This document shows positions 49,790 to 59,330 of a stretch of 64,000 bases of DNA, piece by piece. Location of the stretch: the NCBI RefSeq assembly GCF_018780585.1, contig NZ_JADMJL010000024.1:49055-113054 (forward strand). The letters are read 5' to 3'. Source of the DNA: Methyloversatilis discipulorum. Lineage in GTDB: Bacteria; Pseudomonadota; Gammaproteobacteria; Burkholderiales; Rhodocyclaceae. Position 1 is the stretch's first letter, and every line of letters begins with the position of its first letter. The notes beneath the pieces were generated by a model. The model was not told the DNA's origin. It ran no database searches and was given only the letters and a program-made list of their open reading frames with translations. The position numbers were made by a program, and so were the translations under genes.

Positions 49790-49927
49790 CCCCCACGCTC
49801 ACTTCGTTCGCACAGGGTCGGCTTTGCACAGCCGACCCGCTCGGCCTGCGCTGCGCGTGCGCAGCGAAACCCCGGCCTCGCCCCCGCCGAGGGGGCTGCG
49901 CTCGCCCTTGGGGCGGCCCGGCGGGCG
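49790..49927. repeat. Intergenic repeat, long variant between mraY and murD
   Basis: Opens with the same CCCCCACGCTCACTTCGTTCGC and ends with the same GAGGGGGCTGCGCTCGCCC..GGCCCGGCGGGCG as the copies at 42626 and 42704, but carries an extra central segment of about 70 bases. That segment contains two strong hairpins: GGGTCGGCT/AGCCGACCC (49815-49823 with 49830-49838) and CGCTGCGC/GCGCAGCG (49849-49856 with 49859-49866). It lies inside the murD-start duplication. Confidence 0.85.
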
Positions 49928-49946
49928 ACGCGATGGAGGCGCGGAA

Positions 49947-51338
49947 GTGAGTCTCCTTGGCACCCACGTCCTCGTCCTCGGCCTCGGTGAATCCGGCCTG
50001 GCCATGGCACGCTGGTGCGCCCGCCAGGGCGCCGAGCTGCGTGTGGCCGACAGCCGTGCCGCGCCGCCCGGACTCGATGCGCTGGCACGCGACATTCCGG
50101 CGGCCGAGCTGCGCTGCGGGCAGTTCGACGACAGCCTGCTCGACGGCATCGCGCTGCTCGCGCTGTCGCCCGGCCTGGCCCCGCACGAACCGCTGGTGCA
50201 GGAAGCGAAGCGCCGCGGGATCGAAGTGGTCGGCGAGATCGAACTGTTCGCGCGTGCACTGCGCGACCTCGGCTGGCGTGAGCGTACGAAGGTGATCGCC
50301 ATCACCGGCACCAACGGCAAGACCACCACCACCACCCTGACCGGCGCGCTGTGCCGCGCCTGCGGCCTCGCCACCGAGGTGGCCGGCAACATTTCGCCGG
50401 CCGCGCTCGACGCGTTGATGCGCGTGCTCGACGCCGGTGCGGTGCCCGATGCCTGGGTGCTCGAACTGTCGAGCTTCCAGCTCGAAACGACCGACACGCT
50501 GGACGCCGATGCAGCCACCGTGCTCAACGTGACGCAGGACCATCTCGACCGTCACCCGGGCGGCATGCCGGCCTACGCGGCCGAGAAGGCACGCATCTTC
50601 GGCGCGCACACGGTGCAGGTGCTGAACCGCGACGACCCGTGGGTGGTCGCGATGCGCCGCGCCAGCGCGCGCGCCATCGGCTTCGGCGACGGTGAACCGA
50701 CCACCGGCGACTACGGACTGGCCGAGCGCGATGGCTGCACCCAGCTGATGCGCGGCACGCTGCCGCTGCTCGCGCTTGACGAGATGAAACTGGCCGGCCG
50801 CCACAACGCACACAACGCGCTGGCCGCGCTCGCGCTGTGCGAGGCGATCGGCCTGCCACTGGAGCGCTGCGTCACCGCACTGCGTGACTTCGCCGGCCTG
50901 CCGCATCGCGTCGAAACCGTGCTCGACACGGCCGGCGTGCGCTTCATCGACGATTCCAAGGGCACCAATGTCGGCGCCACGGTGGCCGCGATCGAAGGTC
51001 TCGGCCGACCGCTGATCATCATTCTCGGCGGCGACGGCAAGGGTCAGGACTTCGCGCCGCTGGGCCCGGTGTGCGCACGCCATGCACGCTTCTGCGCGCT
51101 GATCGGGCGCGACGCGCCGGCCATTGCCGAGGTGCTCGCGGCCCACGGCGTCCCTCACCGCAGCTTCGCCACGCTGGAAGAAGCCACCCGCGCCGCCTTC
51201 GCCGCGGCGCAGTCGGGCGACGCCGTGCTGCTGTCCCCGGCCTGCGCCAGCCTCGACATGTTCCGTAACTACGCACACCGCGCCGAGGTGTTCATCGCCG
51301 AAGCGCGTCGCATCGCGGCCGAAGGAGTGCGCTCATGA
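49947..51338 (+). CDS. murD: UDP-MurNAc-L-alanine-D-glutamate ligase
   Basis: Adds D-glutamate to UDP-MurNAc-L-Ala. 463 residues: N-terminal Rossmann-like domain from [21 protein letters not shown] loop [14 protein letters not shown] (about 118-131), ELSSFQLE and VTQDHLDRH, and the C-terminal [12 protein letters not shown]. It starts at GTG 49947, which has a good GGAGG site at 49935-49939; the ATG at 49726 belongs to the duplicated fragment and is in another frame. The GTG overlaps the fragment's stop (GTGA). The end overlaps ftsW (ATGA). Confidence 0.96.
   Translation: MSLLGTHVLVLGLGESGLAMARWCARQGAELRVADSRAAPPGLDALARDIPAAELRCGQFDDSLLDGIALLALSPGLAPHEPLVQEAKRRGIEVVGEIELFARALRDLGWRERTKVIAITGTNGKTTTTTLTGALCRACGLATEVAGNISPAALDALMRVLDAGAVPDAWVLELSSFQLETTDTLDADAATVLNVTQDHLDRHPGGMPAYAAEKARIFGAHTVQVLNRDDPWVVAMRRASARAIGFGDGEPTTGDYGLAERDGCTQLMRGTLPLLALDEMKLAGRHNAHNALAALALCEAIGLPLERCVTALRDFAGLPHRVETVLDTAGVRFIDDSKGTNVGATVAAIEGLGRPLIIILGGDGKGQDFAPLGPVCARHARFCALIGRDAPAIAEVLAAHGVPHRSFATLEEATRAAFAAAQSGDAVLLSPACASLDMFRNYAHRAEVFIAEARRIAAEGVRS
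49962..50001 (+). repeat. 40-bp exact direct repeat, right copy (inside murD)
   Basis: Partner of 49741-49780, 221 bases downstream; codes for murD residues 6 to 18. Confidence 0.95.
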
Positions 51339-52495
51339 GCGGCAGCATGCGACTTGATTCGTCGCGCTTCGGCGAATCGCCGAAGCCGGCCGAACTCGAC
51401 CCCTGGCTGCTGTGGCCGGCAGTCGCCCTGCTGCTGATCGGCCTCGTCATGGTGTACTCGGCGTCGATCGCCGTTGCCGACAGCAGTCGCTTCACCGGCA
51501 ACAAGCAGGAGTTCTTCCTGATCCGCCAGGCGGTGTTCCTCGCCATCGGCGGCGTCGCGGCGCTGATGGCCTTTCAGGTGCCGATCCGCACCTGGCAGGC
51601 GTGGTCGATGTGGCTCTTCCTCGGCGGCATCGTGCTGCTGGTGCTGGTGATGATTCCGGGCATCGGCAGCGTCGTGAACAACTCGCGCCGCTGGATCAAT
51701 CTCGGCCCGGTGAACCTGCAGCCGTCCGAACTGGTAAAGCTGTTCACCGTGCTCTACGCCGCCAGCTACATCGTGCGCCGGCTGCCCGAGATGCATTCCT
51801 TCCGTCGCGCTTTCGTGCCGATGACCCTGGTCATCCTGCTGGTCGGCGCGCTGCTGGTGGCCGAGCCCGATTACGGCGCATTCGTCGTCATCGTGCTGAT
51901 CGCCTTCGGCATGCTTTTCCTCGGCGGCATCAACGGCAAGCTGTTCTTCTCGCTGGGCGTGGTGGCGCTGGTCGGCTTCGCGCTGATCATCCGCTTCAAT
52001 GAACTGCGCTGGGGCCGCTTCATTGCCTTCCTCGATCCGTTCAACAACGACCCGCTGGGCAAGGGCTACCAGCTCACGCACTCGCTGATCGCCTTTGGCC
52101 GCGGCGAGTGGTTCGGCGTCGGCCTCGGCGGCAGCGTCGAAAAGCTGCTCTACCTGCCCGAAGCGCACACCGACTTCCTGCTGGCGGTGATCGGCGAGGA
52201 ACTGGGGCTGGTCGGCGTGGCAACCGTGATCGGCCTGTTCGCGCTGGTGGTGCACCGTGCCTTCGCCATCGGCCGGCGCGCGCTGCTGCTCGAACGCGCC
52301 TACGCCGGGCTGGTCGCCCAGGGCGTCGGCATCTGGTTCGGCGTGCAGGCCTTCATCAACATGGGTGTGAACGTGGGCATCCTGCCGACCAAGGGGCTGA
52401 CGCTGCCGCTGATGAGTTACGGCGGCTCCGGCATCCTGGTCAATTGCGTCGCGCTGGCCATCCTGCTGCGCATCGACTGGGAGAACCGGCGATGA
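51335..52495 (+). CDS. ftsW: Septal peptidoglycan glycosyltransferase FtsW
   Basis: SEDS-family lipid II polymerase of the divisome, 386 residues with ten predicted helices. Landmarks: [12 protein letters not shown] in the first helix, [19 protein letters not shown] in the large extracytoplasmic region, [10 protein letters not shown] (the key acidic residue), and the C-terminal [24 protein letters not shown]. It overlaps murD and murG by four bases at each end. Confidence 0.97.
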   Translation: MSGSMRLDSSRFGESPKPAELDPWLLWPAVALLLIGLVMVYSASIAVADSSRFTGNKQEFFLIRQAVFLAIGGVAALMAFQVPIRTWQAWSMWLFLGGIVLLVLVMIPGIGSVVNNSRRWINLGPVNLQPSELVKLFTVLYAASYIVRRLPEMHSFRRAFVPMTLVILLVGALLVAEPDYGAFVVIVLIAFGMLFLGGINGKLFFSLGVVALVGFALIIRFNELRWGRFIAFLDPFNNDPLGKGYQLTHSLIAFGRGEWFGVGLGGSVEKLLYLPEAHTDFLLAVIGEELGLVGVATVIGLFALVVHRAFAIGRRALLLERAYAGLVAQGVGIWFGVQAFINMGVNVGILPTKGLTLPLMSYGGSGILVNCVALAILLRIDWENRR

Positions 52496-53565
52496 GCGGC
52501 ACCGCACTCATCATGGCCGGCGGCACCGGCGGTCACATCTACCCCGGCCTCGCGGTGGCCGACGAACTGCGTGCGCGCGGCTGGCGCATCGTCTGGCTGG
52601 GCAACGCCGACGGCATGGAAGCGCGCATCGTGCCGCCGCGCGGTTACGAACTGCAGTGCATCCGCTTCACCGCGCTGCGCGGCAAGGGCCTGCTGCGCAA
52701 GCTCATGCTGCCACTCAATCTGCTGCGCGGTTTCTGGCAGGCGCTCGGCGTGCTCGGCCGCGTGAAGCCGCAGGTGGTGCTGGGCCTCGGCGGCTACGTC
52801 ACCTTCCCCGGCGGCATGATGGCCGCACTGCGTGGCATTCCGCTGGTGCTGCACGAACAGAATTCGGTCGCCGGACTGGCCAACCGCGTACTGGCCGGCG
52901 TTGCCGACCGCGTGCTCGGCGGTTTTCCGGATGCGCTGTCGAAGGCCGAGTGGACGGGCAACCCGGTACGCGCCGACATCGCCGCACTGCCGGCGCCGGC
53001 CGAGCGTTTCGCCGGCCGCAGCGGTCCGCTGAACATCCTGGTCGTCGGCGGCAGTCTGGGCGCCCAGGTGCTGAATGACACGGTGCCGCAGGCACTGGCG
53101 CAGATTCCCGACGGCGAGCGCCCGCAGGTGATCCACCAGGCCGGCGAACGCAACATGCCAGCGCTCGAAGCGGCCTACGCGGCAGCGGACGTGCGCGGCA
53201 CGCTGCAGCCCTTCATCCAGGACATGGCCGGCGCCTACGCGCAGGCCGACCTGGTCATCTGCCGCGCCGGCGCACTCACCGTCGCCGAACTGGCGGCGGC
53301 CGGCGTCGCCTCGGTGCTGGTGCCGCTGCCGCACGCGGTCGACGACCACCAGACGGGCAACGCGCGCTTTCTCGCCGACGCCGGAGCGGCTGAACTGATG
53401 CCGCAGACGGCGCTGAATGCCCGCTCGCTGGCCACCCTCATCCGTTCGCTCGACCGCGCCCGCCTGCTCGACATGGCACAGCGCGCGCGCGCGCTGGCGC
53501 GACCCGGCGCGACGGCCCAGGTAGCCGACATTTGCGCAGCACTCGCGCGAGGACAACAGAAATGA
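52492..53565 (+). CDS. murG: Lipid II synthase (UDP-GlcNAc transferase)
   Basis: Peripheral membrane GT28 enzyme that adds GlcNAc to lipid I. 357 residues. G-loops are seen as [16 protein letters not shown] at the N-terminus, [12 protein letters not shown] (about 97), [11 protein letters not shown] (about 184) and the UDP-GlcNAc site [15 protein letters not shown] (about 257). The ATG overlaps the ftsW stop (ATGA). Confidence 0.97.
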   Translation: MSGTALIMAGGTGGHIYPGLAVADELRARGWRIVWLGNADGMEARIVPPRGYELQCIRFTALRGKGLLRKLMLPLNLLRGFWQALGVLGRVKPQVVLGLGGYVTFPGGMMAALRGIPLVLHEQNSVAGLANRVLAGVADRVLGGFPDALSKAEWTGNPVRADIAALPAPAERFAGRSGPLNILVVGGSLGAQVLNDTVPQALAQIPDGERPQVIHQAGERNMPALEAAYAAADVRGTLQPFIQDMAGAYAQADLVICRAGALTVAELAAAGVASVLVPLPHAVDDHQTGNARFLADAGAAELMPQTALNARSLATLIRSLDRARLLDMAQRARALARPGATAQVADICAALARGQQK

Positions 53566-54959
53566 AACACAAGATCAGCCACATCCATTTCATCGGTATC
53601 GGCGGATCCGGCATGAGCGGCATCGCCGAAGTCCTGCTGAACCAGGGTTACGTGGTCAGCGGTTCGGACATTGCCGACAACGCGGTCACCCGCCGCCTCG
53701 CCGCGCTCGGCGCGCGCGTCGTGCAGGGCCACGCGGCCGACAACATCGCCGGCGCCGACGCGGTGGTCACCTCGACCGCGGTCAGCGCCGACAATCCGGA
53801 AGTCGTGCGTGCACGTGAGCGGCAGATTCCCATCGTGCCGCGTGCGCAGATGCTGGCCGAGCTGATGCGCATCAAGCAGGGTGTGGCGGTCGCCGGCACC
53901 CACGGCAAGACCACCACCACCTCGCTGATCGCCAGCTGCCTGGCCGAGGGCGGGCTAGACCCGACCTTCGTCATCGGCGGCCGGCTCAACTCGGCCGGCG
54001 CCAATGCGCGCCTGGGCACCGGCGAGTTCCTGGTGGCCGAAGCCGACGAGTCCGACGCGTCCTTCCTGTTCCTGTCGCCGGTGGTGTCGGTCGTCACCAA
54101 TATCGACGCCGACCACATGGACACCTATGGCCACGACTTCTCGAAGCTGAAGCAGGCCTTCGTCGACTTCCTTAACCGTCTGCCCTTCTACGGCGTTGCG
54201 GTGCTGTGCGCCGACGACGCGAATGTGCGCGAGATCATTCCGCAGGTGCCGAAGCAGATCATCCGCTACGGCCTCGATCCGAACGCCCAGGTGCGCGCCG
54301 AGAACGTGCGCGCCGACGGCACCCGCATGCTCTTCGACGCGGTACGCGTCAATGGCACGACCACCCGCATTCCGGTCGAACTGAACCTGCCCGGACTGCA
54401 CAACGTGCGCAACGCGCTGGCCGCCATCGCGGTGGCCAACGAGGTCGGCGTGTCCGACGACGCCATCGTCCGCGCGCTCGGCGAATTCAAGGGCGTCGGT
54501 CGCCGCTTCACCCGCCACGGCGAGATCGCGCTGCCGGCCGGCGGCAGCTTCACGCTGGTCGATGACTACGGCCACCACCCGGTCGAAATGGCCGCCACGC
54601 TCGAAGCGGCGCGCGGCGCCTACCCCGGCCGCCGCATCGTGCTGGCCTTCCAGCCGCACCGCTACACGCGTACCCGCGACTGCTTCGAAGACTTCGTGCG
54701 CGTGCTGTCGGGCGCCGACGCGGTGGTGCTGACCGAAGTCTATGCCGCCGGCGAAGCGCCCATCGTCGCCGCCGACGGCCGCGCGCTGGCGCGCGCGCTG
54801 CGCGTCGCCGGCAAGGTCGAGCCGGTATTCGTCGAAGACATCAACGCGTTGCCGCAGACCCTGCTCGACACCGTGCGCGACGGCGACGTCGTGCTCGGCA
54901 TGGGCGCCGGCTCCATCGGGCAACTGCCCGCCAAATTCGCACAGGACATCCAGAAATGA
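53562..54959 (+). CDS. murC: UDP-MurNAc-L-alanine ligase
   Basis: First amino-acid ligase of the pathway, adding L-Ala to UDP-MurNAc. 465 residues: [17 protein letters not shown] in the N-domain, ATP loop [13 protein letters not shown] (about 110-122), [10 protein letters not shown], and [15 protein letters not shown]. It overlaps murG and ddl by four bases. No murB lies between murC and ddl. Confidence 0.97.
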   Translation: MKHKISHIHFIGIGGSGMSGIAEVLLNQGYVVSGSDIADNAVTRRLAALGARVVQGHAADNIAGADAVVTSTAVSADNPEVVRARERQIPIVPRAQMLAELMRIKQGVAVAGTHGKTTTTSLIASCLAEGGLDPTFVIGGRLNSAGANARLGTGEFLVAEADESDASFLFLSPVVSVVTNIDADHMDTYGHDFSKLKQAFVDFLNRLPFYGVAVLCADDANVREIIPQVPKQIIRYGLDPNAQVRAENVRADGTRMLFDAVRVNGTTTRIPVELNLPGLHNVRNALAAIAVANEVGVSDDAIVRALGEFKGVGRRFTRHGEIALPAGGSFTLVDDYGHHPVEMAATLEAARGAYPGRRIVLAFQPHRYTRTRDCFEDFVRVLSGADAVVLTEVYAAGEAPIVAADGRALARALRVAGKVEPVFVEDINALPQTLLDTVRDGDVVLGMGAGSIGQLPAKFAQDIQK

Positions 54960-55882
54960 GTACCCACGACACCGCCGCACTGGGCAAGGTCGCCGTGCTG
55001 TTCGGCGGCAGCTCCGCCGAACGCGAAATTTCCATCATGTCGGGCAGCGCGGTGCTGGCCGCGCTGCAGGAACAGGGCATCGATGCCCACGCCTTCGACC
55101 CGGCGGAACGCGATCTGTGGGAACTGAAGCGTGACGGCTTCGACCGCGCCTTCATCGCGCTGCACGGCCGCGGCGGCGAGGACGGCACGATACAGGGCGC
55201 CCTCGAATGCCTCGGCATTCCCTATACCGGCAGCGGCGTGATGGCCTCGGCCATCGGCATGGACAAGTGGCGCACGAAGATGGTTTGGCTGTCGGCCGGC
55301 CTGCCGACGCCGCGATACAAGCTGCTGCACGCCGGCAGCGATTTCCGCGCCGTGGCGAACGAACTCGGCTTGCCGCTGTTCGTGAAGCCGGCGCGCGAAG
55401 GCTCCAGCGTCGGCGCCACCAAGGTCATCCGCATCGAGGATCTGGAAGGCGCCTACGAGAAGGCAGCGCGCTGCGATCCGCTGGTACTGGCCGAACAGTT
55501 CATCAGCGGCCGCGAGCTGACCGCGCCCTTCCTCGGCGACATGGCACTGCCGCTGATCCGTATCGAAGCGCCGCAGGGCAACTACGACTACCAGAACAAG
55601 TACTTCACCGACGACGTGAAGTACCACTGCCCGAGCGGGCTCGACGCCGACCTCGAACAGGAGATCCAGGATCTGGTCATGCGCGCTGCGCGGCTGATCG
55701 ACTGCCGCGGCTGGGGCCGCGCCGACCTGATGCTGGGCGAGGACGGCCGCCCCTGGCTGCTCGAAATCAACACCTCTCCGGGCATGACTTCGCACTCCTT
55801 GGTGCCGATGGCCGCACGTGCGGTCGGCATCGAGTTCGGCGAACTGTGCCTGCGCATCCTGGAGTCGGCCCGCCTTGGCTAA
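54956..55882 (+). CDS. ddl: D-alanine-D-alanine ligase
   Basis: ATP-grasp enzyme supplying D-Ala-D-Ala to MurF. 308 residues. Motifs: [13 protein letters not shown] at the N-terminus, [30 protein letters not shown] and the C-terminal [20 protein letters not shown]. It overlaps murC (ATGA) and, at its end, the TTG start of ftsQ by 8 bases. Confidence 0.96.
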   Translation: MSTHDTAALGKVAVLFGGSSAEREISIMSGSAVLAALQEQGIDAHAFDPAERDLWELKRDGFDRAFIALHGRGGEDGTIQGALECLGIPYTGSGVMASAIGMDKWRTKMVWLSAGLPTPRYKLLHAGSDFRAVANELGLPLFVKPAREGSSVGATKVIRIEDLEGAYEKAARCDPLVLAEQFISGRELTAPFLGDMALPLIRIEAPQGNYDYQNKYFTDDVKYHCPSGLDADLEQEIQDLVMRAARLIDCRGWGRADLMLGEDGRPWLLEINTSPGMTSHSLVPMAARAVGIEFGELCLRILESARLG

Positions 55883-56675
55883 AAAGCCCTCAGCGCGCAA
55901 CAAGGCCACGCAGCGCCGCGATGACGGCGGCCTGTGGGACAGCCCGCGCGCGCTGACGATGATCGCCGACGTGATCCTGCTGCTGGCGAGTGCGGCGATC
56001 GGCTATGCGCTGGTGATCATGGTCACCCGCATGCCGGTGCTGCCGCTGCAGTCGGTGACGCTGACGCGCGCACCGGCCAACGTGAGTGCCGCGCAGATCG
56101 AGGACGCTGCGCGGCGCGCCGTCACCGGCAGCTTTCTCACCACCGACATCGAGCGCGCACGCACCGTGTTCGAAAGCCTGCCCTGGGTGCGCCACGCCAC
56201 GGTGCGCCGGGTGTGGCCCGGTTCGCTGGAAATCGACATCGAGGAGCACGTCGCGGTCGCGCGCTGGTGGGTGCCGCCGAACGTGCCGGCACGCATGGTG
56301 AATGCCCAAGGCGAACTGTTCGTGGCCGAACACGAAGCTGCGCTGCCGCTGTTCATCGGACCGGACGAGGACTCGGCCAGCATGCTGGCTCGCCACCTTG
56401 AGTGGAGCGATCTGCTGGCGCCGATGGAGCGGCAGATCAGCAAACTCGTGCTGACGCGCCGCCAGGCCTGGCAGTTGCAGCTCGACGACGGAACGCGGCT
56501 CGAACTCGGTCGCGAGGAGGAAAAGTCGCCGATCGCCGAACGGCTCGCGCGCTACGTCAATACCCAGCCGGAAATCCTGCGCCGCGGCGCGCAGAAAGTG
56601 ATCTACGCCGATCTGCGCTATCCGAACGGCTACGCAATACGAATGAGCAGCACTGAACACCAGGACAGACCATGA
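55875..56675 (+). CDS. ftsQ: Cell division protein FtsQ
   Basis: Bitopic divisome protein linking FtsBL to the ring; 266 residues from a TTG start. Cytoplasmic basic tail ([13 protein letters not shown]), one helix (about 29-50), then the POTRA domain ([19 protein letters not shown]) and the FtsQ beta domain ending [12 protein letters not shown] 55875 is used because GGAG lies about ten bases before it and the cytoplasmic tail is then of normal length; the next ATG (55959) would start inside the membrane helix. Overlaps ddl and ftsA. Confidence 0.9.
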   Translation: MAKKPSARNKATQRRDDGGLWDSPRALTMIADVILLLASAAIGYALVIMVTRMPVLPLQSVTLTRAPANVSAAQIEDAARRAVTGSFLTTDIERARTVFESLPWVRHATVRRVWPGSLEIDIEEHVAVARWWVPPNVPARMVNAQGELFVAEHEAALPLFIGPDEDSASMLARHLEWSDLLAPMERQISKLVLTRRQAWQLQLDDGTRLELGREEEKSPIAERLARYVNTQPEILRRGAQKVIYADLRYPNGYAIRMSSTEHQDRP

Positions 56676-57901
56676 CAAGAGACAGCAAGGACCTCATCGT
56701 CGGCCTCGACATCGGCACGTCGAAAATCTCGGCCGTCGTCGCACAACTCGGCAGCGACGGGCGACTCGACATCCTCGGCCTCGCGACCCAGGAGGCGCAG
56801 GGCCTGAAGAAGGGTGTCGTGGTCAACATCGAAGCCACCGTCGATTCGATCTCGCGCGTGATCCAGGAAGTCGAGTTGATGGCCGACTGCAAGGTGCGCG
56901 AAGTATTCACCGGCATCGCCGGCAGCCACATCCGCAGCTTCAACTCCAATGGTGTGGTCGCCATCAAGGACAAGGAAGTCACCCGGCTCGACCTCGAACG
57001 CGTGGTCGAAACCGCGCGCGCGATGCCCATTCCGGCCGATCAGGAAATCCTGCACACGCTGACCCAGGAATTCATCATCGACGGGCAGGACGGGGTGCGC
57101 GAGCCGATAGGCATGAGCGGCAAGCGGCTCGAAGTGCGTGTGCATATCGTGACCGGCGCCGTGTCGGCGGCGCAGAACATCATCAAGTGCGTGCGCCGCT
57201 GCGGCCTCGAAGTGGTTGACCTCGTGCTGCAGCCGCTGGCTTCCAGCCAGGCCACGCTGTCGGAGGACGAAAAGGATCTGGGCGTCTGCCTGATCGACAT
57301 CGGCGGCGGCACCACCGACATCGCCATCTTCACCCAGGGCGCGATCCGCCACACGGCGGTCATCCCGATCGCCGGCGACCAGATCACCAACGATATCGCG
57401 ATGGCCCTGCGCACGCCGACCGCCGAGGCGGAAGACATCAAGCTGCGCTACGGCGTGGCGATGTCGGCACTGGCCGACGCCGAGGACATGATCGAAGTGC
57501 CGGGCATCGGCGACCGCGGCCCGCGCCGCATGTCGCGTCAGGCACTGGCCGACGTGATCGAGCCGCGCGTGTCGGAGCTGTTCGAACTGGTGCAGGCCGA
57601 GCTGCGACGCAGCGGCTACGAGGAATTGCTGTCGTCCGGCGTGGTGCTGACGGGCGGCAGCTCAACCATGCGCGGCATGGCGGATCTGGCAGAGGACGTG
57701 TTCCACCTGCCGTCGCGCGTCGGGGTGCCGGAGTGCAGCGGCAACCTTGCCGACGTGGTGCGGCATCCGCGCTACGCGGCGGCGATCGGACTGGTGATGG
57801 AAGGCGCTGCGCAGCGTCGTCGCGGACAGGTTGCGCGCGAAACGAGGAACGTCCGTCAGGTGCTGGCCAACATGCGCTCCTGGTTCGAAAGAAATTTCTG
57901 A
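56672..57901 (+). CDS. ftsA: Cell division protein FtsA
   Basis: Actin-like protein that tethers FtsZ to the membrane. 409 residues. Phosphate-1 motif IVGLDIGTSKISAVVAQ at the N-terminus, the 1C domain (VFTGIAGSHIRSFNSNG), phosphate-2 LIDIGGGTTDIAIF and adenosine motif VLTGGSSTMRGMADLAE. The last residues NMRSWFERNF form the amphipathic membrane-targeting helix. ATG overlaps the ftsQ stop. Confidence 0.97.
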   Translation: MTRDSKDLIVGLDIGTSKISAVVAQLGSDGRLDILGLATQEAQGLKKGVVVNIEATVDSISRVIQEVELMADCKVREVFTGIAGSHIRSFNSNGVVAIKDKEVTRLDLERVVETARAMPIPADQEILHTLTQEFIIDGQDGVREPIGMSGKRLEVRVHIVTGAVSAAQNIIKCVRRCGLEVVDLVLQPLASSQATLSEDEKDLGVCLIDIGGGTTDIAIFTQGAIRHTAVIPIAGDQITNDIAMALRTPTAEAEDIKLRYGVAMSALADAEDMIEVPGIGDRGPRRMSRQALADVIEPRVSELFELVQAELRRSGYEELLSSGVVLTGGSSTMRGMADLAEDVFHLPSRVGVPECSGNLADVVRHPRYAAAIGLVMEGAAQRRRGQVARETRNVRQVLANMRSWFERNF

Positions 57902-57938
57902 AATTCGGGACGCAAACGGCATCTACGGCATGCGTTGC

Positions 57939-57981
57939 ACTAAGTTTAGTCGTATACTTGCGCGCAATCACTAAATCTAGT
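57939..57981. promoter_or_regulatory. Twin 12-bp palindromes ACTAnnnnTAGT before ftsZ
   Basis: ACTAAGTTTAGT (57939-57950) and ACTAAATCTAGT (57970-57981), start to start 31 bases, about three helical turns. They flank a -10-like TATACT (57953-57958). This geometry suggests a dimeric regulator binding two sites around an ftsZ promoter. No known consensus recognised. Confidence 0.45.
57953..57958 (+). promoter_or_regulatory. Possible ftsZ -10 (TATACT)
   Basis: A near-consensus hexamer 94 bases before the ftsZ ATG. TTGCAC lies upstream at 57935 but with only 12 bases of spacer, so the -35 is unsure. Confidence 0.4.
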
Positions 57982-57996
57982 GGTGGCGCGCGTTTT
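57960..57996 (+). terminator. Terminator-like hairpin in the ftsA-ftsZ gap
   Basis: GCGCGC-AAT-CACTA (57960-57973) pairs with TAGTG-GTG-GCGCGC (57978-57991): two G/C- or A/T-paired blocks joined by a region with one mismatch and one G-U pair, loop AATC, followed by GTTTT. It could attenuate read-through from ftsA into ftsZ. Confidence 0.5.
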
Positions 57997-58051
57997 GTAG
58001 CCATAAGAGCCTTCAGGCTCGGAGGCGTTCGTGGAAAACAGGAGGGCGGAT

Positions 58052-59215
58052 ATGTTCGAGATTCTCGACAAGGAACCGGTGGGTGCAGTGATCAAGGTGA
58101 TCGGCGTCGGTGGAGCCGGCGGCAACGCGGTTGATCACATGATCCGTGAAGGTGTGAACGGCGTCGAATTCATCGCCGCCAACACCGACGGCATGGCACT
58201 CACCCGCAACCTCGCCCCGGTCAAGATCCAGCTCGGCAAGAACGGCCGCGGCGCCGGCGCCAAGCCCGAAGTCGGCCGCACCGCCGCCGAGGAATACCGC
58301 GAACACATCGCCGACCAGCTGCGCGGTGCCGAGATGGTGTTCATCACCGCCGGCATGGGCGGAGGCACCGGCACCGGCGCCGCCCCCATCGTCGCGGAAG
58401 TGGCGAAGGAGATGGGCATCCTGACCGTCGCCGTCGTCACCAAGCCCTTCGATTACGAAAACCGGATGCGCGCCGCTGAATCCGGCATCGACGAACTCGC
58501 CCGCCACGTCGACTCCCTCATCGTCGTGCTGAACGAGAAGCTGATGGAAGTCCTCGGTGAGGACGCCAGCCTGGAAGACGGTTTCAAGGCTGCCGACAAC
58601 GTGCTGCGCAATGCCGTCGGCGGCATCGCCGAAATCATCAACATCCCGGGCCTGGTGAACGTCGACTTCCAGGACGTGCGCACGGTGATGGGTGAGATGG
58701 GTCGCGCGATGATGGGCTCGGCCGAAGCCGCCGGCATGGACCGCGCACGCATCGCTGCCGAACAGGCTGTCGCCAGCCCGCTGCTCGAAGGTGTCGAACT
58801 GTCCGGCGCGCGTGGCGTGCTGGTCAACATCACGGCCAGCCGCTCGCTGAAGATGAAGGAAGTGAAGGACGCGATGGAAACCGTGCGTGCCTTCGCCGCC
58901 GAAGGCGCCCACGTCATCTTCGGTACGGTGTTCGACGACTCGATGGAAGACCGCCTGCGCGTGACCGTGGTCGCCACCGGCCTCGGCGCCCCGCGCGCGA
59001 TGAGCAGCAAGCCGCCGATGACCATCATCCGCACCGGCACCGACGACGTCGCGATGCCGGCCGCCGCGATGGGCACCGACTACTCGCACCTCGACATCCC
59101 GGCCGTGATGCGCGGCCGCGGTGGCCGCACCGCGTCGAGCGCGGTCGAAGCCATGCGCGCCAACGGCGTCGAAACGCTGGATATTCCGGCCTTCCTGCGC
59201 AAGCAGGCGGACTGA
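58052..59215 (+). CDS. ftsZ: Cell division GTPase FtsZ
   Basis: Tubulin-like GTPase forming the Z-ring. 387 residues. N-terminal GVGGAGGNAVDHM, the tubulin signature GGGTGTGAAP (residues about 107-116), T7-loop region VNVDFQDVRTVM, a proline-poor linker and the conserved C-terminal peptide LDIPAFLRKQAD that binds FtsA/ZipA. ATG 58052 has AGGAGG ten bases upstream; the GTG at 58031 in the same frame would overlap that site. Unlike the rest of the cluster it is separated from the upstream gene, by 150 bases with its own control signals. Confidence 0.98.
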   Translation: MFEILDKEPVGAVIKVIGVGGAGGNAVDHMIREGVNGVEFIAANTDGMALTRNLAPVKIQLGKNGRGAGAKPEVGRTAAEEYREHIADQLRGAEMVFITAGMGGGTGTGAAPIVAEVAKEMGILTVAVVTKPFDYENRMRAAESGIDELARHVDSLIVVLNEKLMEVLGEDASLEDGFKAADNVLRNAVGGIAEIINIPGLVNVDFQDVRTVMGEMGRAMMGSAEAAGMDRARIAAEQAVASPLLEGVELSGARGVLVNITASRSLKMKEVKDAMETVRAFAAEGAHVIFGTVFDDSMEDRLRVTVVATGLGAPRAMSSKPPMTIIRTGTDDVAMPAAAMGTDYSHLDIPAVMRGRGGRTASSAVEAMRANGVETLDIPAFLRKQAD

Positions 59216-59232
59216 TACCGGCCGTGCTGCAC

Positions 59233-59278
59233 CCGTCCGGCCGCCCGGCCGGACGGATACGCCCTGTTACAGGGGCGT
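59233..59278 (+). terminator. Two hairpins between ftsZ and lpxC
   Basis: A perfect 11-bp stem CCGTCCGGCCG/CGGCCGGACGG (59233-59243 with 59246-59256) and just after it ACGCCCTG/CAGGGGCGT (59259-59266 with 59270-59278, one bulge). Neither has a U-tract; probably a partial terminator or mRNA end signal. Confidence 0.45.
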
Positions 59279-59330
59279 GACGCGGAGGTGAGGTAAACTT
59301 GAACTTTCGCTTTCAGTCGTCCTGTCTGCC

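Larger units (their letters stand above)
49726..49950 (+). pseudogene. Duplicated 5' end of murD read into a repeat
   Basis: A 74-codon frame from ATG 49726. Its first 18 residues ([18 protein letters not shown]) are the same as the start of the real MurD, then it runs into the repeat element (residues 20-74, low-complexity Arg/Pro/Gly/Cys). It ends at TGA 49948-49950, overlapping the GTG start of intact murD. The ATG sits exactly where murD would be expected after mraY, so this looks like the remnant of the original start, displaced by 221 bases. Whether it is translated as a leader peptide is unknown. Confidence 0.7.

Noticed and set aside
58031..58051. GTG 58031 as the ftsZ start
   Set aside because: The AGGAGG ribosome site lies between it and ATG 58052, and FtsZ homologues begin at MFE.
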